Shown in pieces: positions 60,135 to 64,000 of a DNA stretch of 64,000 bases. The stretch is from Nautilus pompilius (Eukaryota; Mollusca; Cephalopoda; Nautilida; Nautilidae), in contig JACATO010000065.1 of assembly GCA_018389105.1 (NCBI GenBank), positions 267,001 to 331,000 on the forward strand, in the 5' to 3' direction. Within the stretch, counting starts at the first letter, position 1. Each line of letters begins with the position of its first letter. The translations under genes were made by a program, and so were the position numbers. Below the pieces are notes generated by a model. That model was not told where the DNA came from, did not search any database, and was given only the letters and a program-made list of their open reading frames with translations.

Positions 60135-63100
60135 CACAATAATAACAAAAAGTTCAATACAAATTTTATGTTTCCTAATAACATGCATCTTTAAAAAAAA
60201 AAATTAACTTCATTTCACCAAACTGAAATTATGCTAATTCTACTTGCTTGCATATAAAATAAATGCGATGGATTATAATTTAATCCTGATCTAAGATCTA
60301 AAGTTAAAGAAATAAAAAATCAGAACTTTTCACTATTTTATTAAATGTCTCTCTATGAATACATTAATTTTATGTTCCACCTCACATTGAGGTACGTACA
60401 TCATTCTAATCAGAAATCCAAGGCCAAAAAACTCTCTTTTTTTTAAAAAAATCTCAGCAACAATGTAAGCATTAGTGGTTATAATTAGGTCATTTCATTG
60501 ATTTTAGGAAACTCAATCTATGCCCTTATTTGGGGCTAGAAAAGTAGGAGGGAAAGCTAAACAAAAGCCTAGGTGAGAAAAAGATTGGTGTGGGTGTGTG
60601 TGCACTCTCCAGAGAGAGAGAGAGAGAGAGAGTCAGCCAGCCAGAGAGCTGGTCTAGCTGGCTGGCTCCAGGAAGATTAAACTTAGGTCCTGGTTGGCTG
60701 AACCTCCTTTCTTATTTAAAGAACATCCCTGGGAATATAGCATCTAGGAGGAGGAAAGAAAGCAGAGCCCCGAGTCGCATCCTGTTCATTAATGGGAGGA
60801 GTTATTTAGGGATGTTATAGTTGGGCGATGTAAACATTTGTTTATATATGTGCATGCCCAGAAACTATAAGATACTAATCTGATTATAACCATCATCCTC
60901 TAACCTAACCCTGCAGACTTACCTTTGGAAATTCATATATTAGACTCGATTTGTGTTTTTTTTTTTTTAACCCAACACAGCAATAAAAATATCCACACAC
61001 ACAAAAAAAATATCTGTATATCTAAATAAATATTGAGAGAAAGGGCAATAGTTAGATTTCAGGGTTATTAACTAAAAAAAAAGCATAATACACAGGCATT
61101 GTTACACCACACCAAAGACTAATTTTTAAAAATTATTATTTTTTTTTAATGGAGAGACAGCCAAACCAACTGAACACACAGCAGGCAGATACCATTACAG
61201 GCATAAACCAAGCGTGCAGGGAGAGAGCCCTAAAACAGTGTTATAGGCAGCAGAGTTTCATCCTTAAGTAGCTGCAACATTTAAAAAGCATACCCTGCCA
61301 TTCTCTCTGATGTAACGTCTGCCGCGCAAACGAATGCTGGTGGTACCCGCCTAAAGTCTACAGCACCTGCACGAGAAAGACCAACAAACCTTTTCCAGAA
61401 CCCTTCCTTTACACGGGCTTTACAGCCACCCCCTTTTTTAACCACTCGTTTAACCCGTTAAATACTGGCCAGTGCTGTTAAAATTTAACAAATGTGTGTG
61501 AACACAGGGGTAGGTAGTCAATACATCACACCAAACCGACCAACCAGGCACCCATTTACAAATGAGTCAACCTGGACCCAGCCAAACAGAACTCCAAAAT
61601 TTTACCTGGAAGCTCTGGTTGCGTGCAATGGCATTAGATTTTGCAGTAGAGAGTTAACCACAAGTGTCCCTGTTTACAGATGGTAAAAAATGACTTCAGC
61701 TACACAGGCTTCAAACCTGTTAGTGTGCTGATTTTTCGGATATTATTATAACTTGACCAGCACCACTTCAGCCTGCTAATCACCACATAATGTCAAATTA
61801 AGCAGCTCAAACACAGAAACACCCAATGAAGAAATAACAACACTGTATACCAGATGGCAATGGGGGGAAAAAAGAATCCAAAATAAAATGTAGGTTCATT
61901 AGTTGTAAATTACAACCACTAAAGGACAAGAGAAAAACACCAATGTCCATAAATGTCACATCAGCAATCTCTTTCCAGCCCTGTCTTCATTTCCTTATCT
62001 CAATAGGCTGTGTTGAAAGCAATACTAGATTTCTTTCATTCCTCCTGTCGAAGTTCCAATGTTAGTTTTCCCACTAACTCTAGCTTCAGCCATCCCTCAG
62101 TCAGTAAGATTATAGCGGGCTTAAGAAGAGCAGACAAACAGGATTCAAAAGAACTAATGTCTGACAACCATTAAGCTCCATATCTTTCACTACCATGGTA
62201 ATTCAACTTTGGCATTATCTTAAAGACAAACTTGTTGTTTTGCTGGCCAAAATTTACAAAAGAATCACCTTCAAAAGCAAGGTTAAATTCTTCATAGCAG
62301 ATTTATTCTAAACATTTTACTAGGAAAATAAGTTTCTATTAAAAAATAGCAGCTTGGTGCATGTTTAATTCATAAATACTTTCCCAACATGTAATATAGG
62401 GACTGCTGCCCACTCCCAAGTCTGTCAAGATGTTGCTGGTAGTCAGGTCTCAGATATCATTAACTACTTAAGTCAAGTCATTTCTGAGCTTTATTCAGCT
62501 GTAATAAAGTTTAGATACTGGCAACAAGATTTGTGGGTCTACTGTCTGAAACCAAAGCAATGGCTTGGTTTAGATAACTTTAACAACCCAAAAGTACCAA
62601 CCAGTAATTACAGCAAACAATTTGGCATGATAAGAATTAATCTAACAATTTTTTTAGAAATTTAGCAGAGAACAAAAAGGTATTAGGTTATCTCAACTCG
62701 GTAAAAAGATTAAAGAGTTCCTAATCACCAAAAATAGATATGCAATGCATATGTGTACACATACGTCTTTCAACTAATATAATCAATATATTTAATACCA
62801 ATTCAGTTTTTTTTTTAAATTCACTTATCCACATCAGTATCGTATACTTTTAATTAATTTTCCTTTTCATGCAGTGAATATGATAACCACTAACAAGGTT
62901 ACTTACTTTCAGCAGTTGATCATATTACAGAGTGGGTAATTCCAATTAAATATTACTCCACATGCAAGTCATATGCTGGAGTTTCAGAATAAATTAACAA
63001 CACAACCAAAAATCATGCCTCAATACACTGAGTTCAGCTTTAAAGGCAACATGATTAATTTGACTATATTTAGCATCATTTCAGTCAGACTAACCTAACA

Positions 63101-63298
63101 AATTACTACAAACCAACATATTTATTATAAATGATCTTGAGAACTGCATAAGTGAATGTTTAAACTGTTCAATTACTTCACCAGATCTGTAATTGACTAA
63201 TTATCAGCCTATCCAACAGTCTTACAAGTTGGTGTTAAAACCACCAATGGAAATACTTAATCATAGATGTAATTAAAAATTTTAAATATTTTTCATTA

Positions 63299-63312
63299 CC
63301 CCCCCCCCCCCC
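63299..63312. repeat. Poly-C run, 14 bases
   Basis: An uninterrupted run of C followed by CACC and an A run. Other pure C runs of 8 or more bases lie near 2412, 3453, 34943, 42837, 51032 and 53342. Confidence 0.9.
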
Positions 63313-64000
63313 ACCAAAAAAAAACACACCATTTGTGGACAATATGCCAACAGACATTATGCCAACAATAAGAATAGAATATAATAATACATACACAATT
63401 TATTACAAACACAACATAAAACACAGTAAGACAAATGTTCTGAAACAACCATAGAAATGTAGTAAATTAATGATTGAAATTTATTGCAGTGAATTATAGA
63501 ATTAAAATCATACCAGTCACAAATTATGAGCAATCACCCTCAGATATGCAAGTCTGTTCATTGGTATAGTTGGCAACTAGTGTCTTCAGGCTGCTATTAA
63601 TGATGTTGTGCCTTTTGTTTTGCGGCTTTGTGTTCAATCCCATCGCCACCTGCTCAGTTAAAATTTCATTACTGGCTTGTTCTTTCCTTAGTTTTGCAAT
63701 GAGCCTACAGATTAATTAATGTGTGTGATTGTCATCCATTGGTGGAAGCTTGGTGCCAGCACTCCAAAGAATTATTGGTTCAGGGCAGATTATCTTGAAC
63801 TCTGCTGTTGATGTTCCACATTTCAGTCTTAAATGTGGGTCGCCTTTGTCACCCTTAAGTAACAATACCAAGCCAGGTGCTCTCAAAATTGGCCCAAAAG
63901 TCTGCTATTATTTTATCCATTTCATTATCAAGAAAGGCCATCAGAGCATTAAGCATGTCACTGACATCATTTGGTAGAACAAATGCAAGGGCTTGTATAC

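Larger units (their letters stand above)
44406..64000. other. Region upstream of the short N-terminal exon, no supported exon
   Basis: I looked on the minus strand for the missing first part of the first cNMP-binding domain (HGMEAL-like and CWYILLSGSV-like segments) and found none. Promoter elements could not be assigned. The region contains the SINE-like, hAT-like and MITE-like copies, the GA minisatellite and the GT/GC tract listed separately. Other stretches longer than 300 bp (for example 47150-53120 and 60830-64000) show only AT-rich DNA with homopolymers. It may be a further 5' intron of the same gene or its upstream flank. Confidence 0.55.

Overview
This window is animal (metazoan) nuclear DNA. 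It is AT-rich and gene-poor, with long GT-AG introns, scattered microsatellites, tRNA-derived SINE-like copies and relics of DNA transposons. The only confidently recognised gene is one split gene on the minus strand, the ortholog of vertebrate RAPGEF2/RAPGEF6 (PDZ-GEF; Drosophila Gef26/dizzy), a guanine-nucleotide exchange factor for Rap GTPases. The species cannot be named from the sequence. A single RAPGEF2/6-like gene, the SINE style and the base composition fit an invertebrate, perhaps a mollusc, but that is inference. No bacterial genes, rRNA, CRISPR array or full tRNA gene was seen.

Gene layout. Transcription runs right to left. Eleven exons were placed by hand: 44405-44347 (short N-terminal exon with an ATG), 38625-38550, 29852-29715, 21901-21668, 10030-9926, 8823-8633, 7950-7833, 7691-7587, 6819-6637, 5316-5209 and 4465-4262. 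All junctions use consensus GT and AG sites and all phases agree. Joined, they give 1521 nt (507 codons) with no stop. Order of parts: a unique 20-residue start, the tail of a first (pseudo) cyclic-nucleotide-binding domain, an acidic/serine-rich linker, a complete second cNMP-binding domain, the RasGEF N-terminal (REM) module, and the first half of a PDZ domain. The rest of the PDZ domain, the RA domain and the catalytic CDC25/RasGEF domain must lie to the left of position 1. Position 44406 to the right end holds no exon I can support; upstream promoters or exons encoding the first cNMP-binding domain may lie there or beyond.

Mobile DNA. The 11.6-kb intron at 10031-21667 holds a non-autonomous hAT-like element with a recognisable 8-bp target duplication (10899-11278), a badly decayed Tc1-like transposase (13525-14071), a short palindromic element (14197-14251), and a nearly full-length 1552-bp Tc1 element with inverted/direct-repeat ends and a transposase broken by four frameshifts (15804-17355). 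A second hAT-like copy is at 53123-53442. A short inverted-repeat family occurs at five places. SINE-like copies sharing one central motif occur near 5.8-6.1, 45.2-45.5 and 59.5 kb. An intronless, frameshifted protein-coding relic of unknown family lies at 22.6-23.6 kb.

Low-complexity DNA. A GA-rich minisatellite (46930-47148), a (GT)n(GC)n(AC)n tract (54168-54234) and many pure C or G runs of 8 to 16 bases stand out against the AT-rich background.
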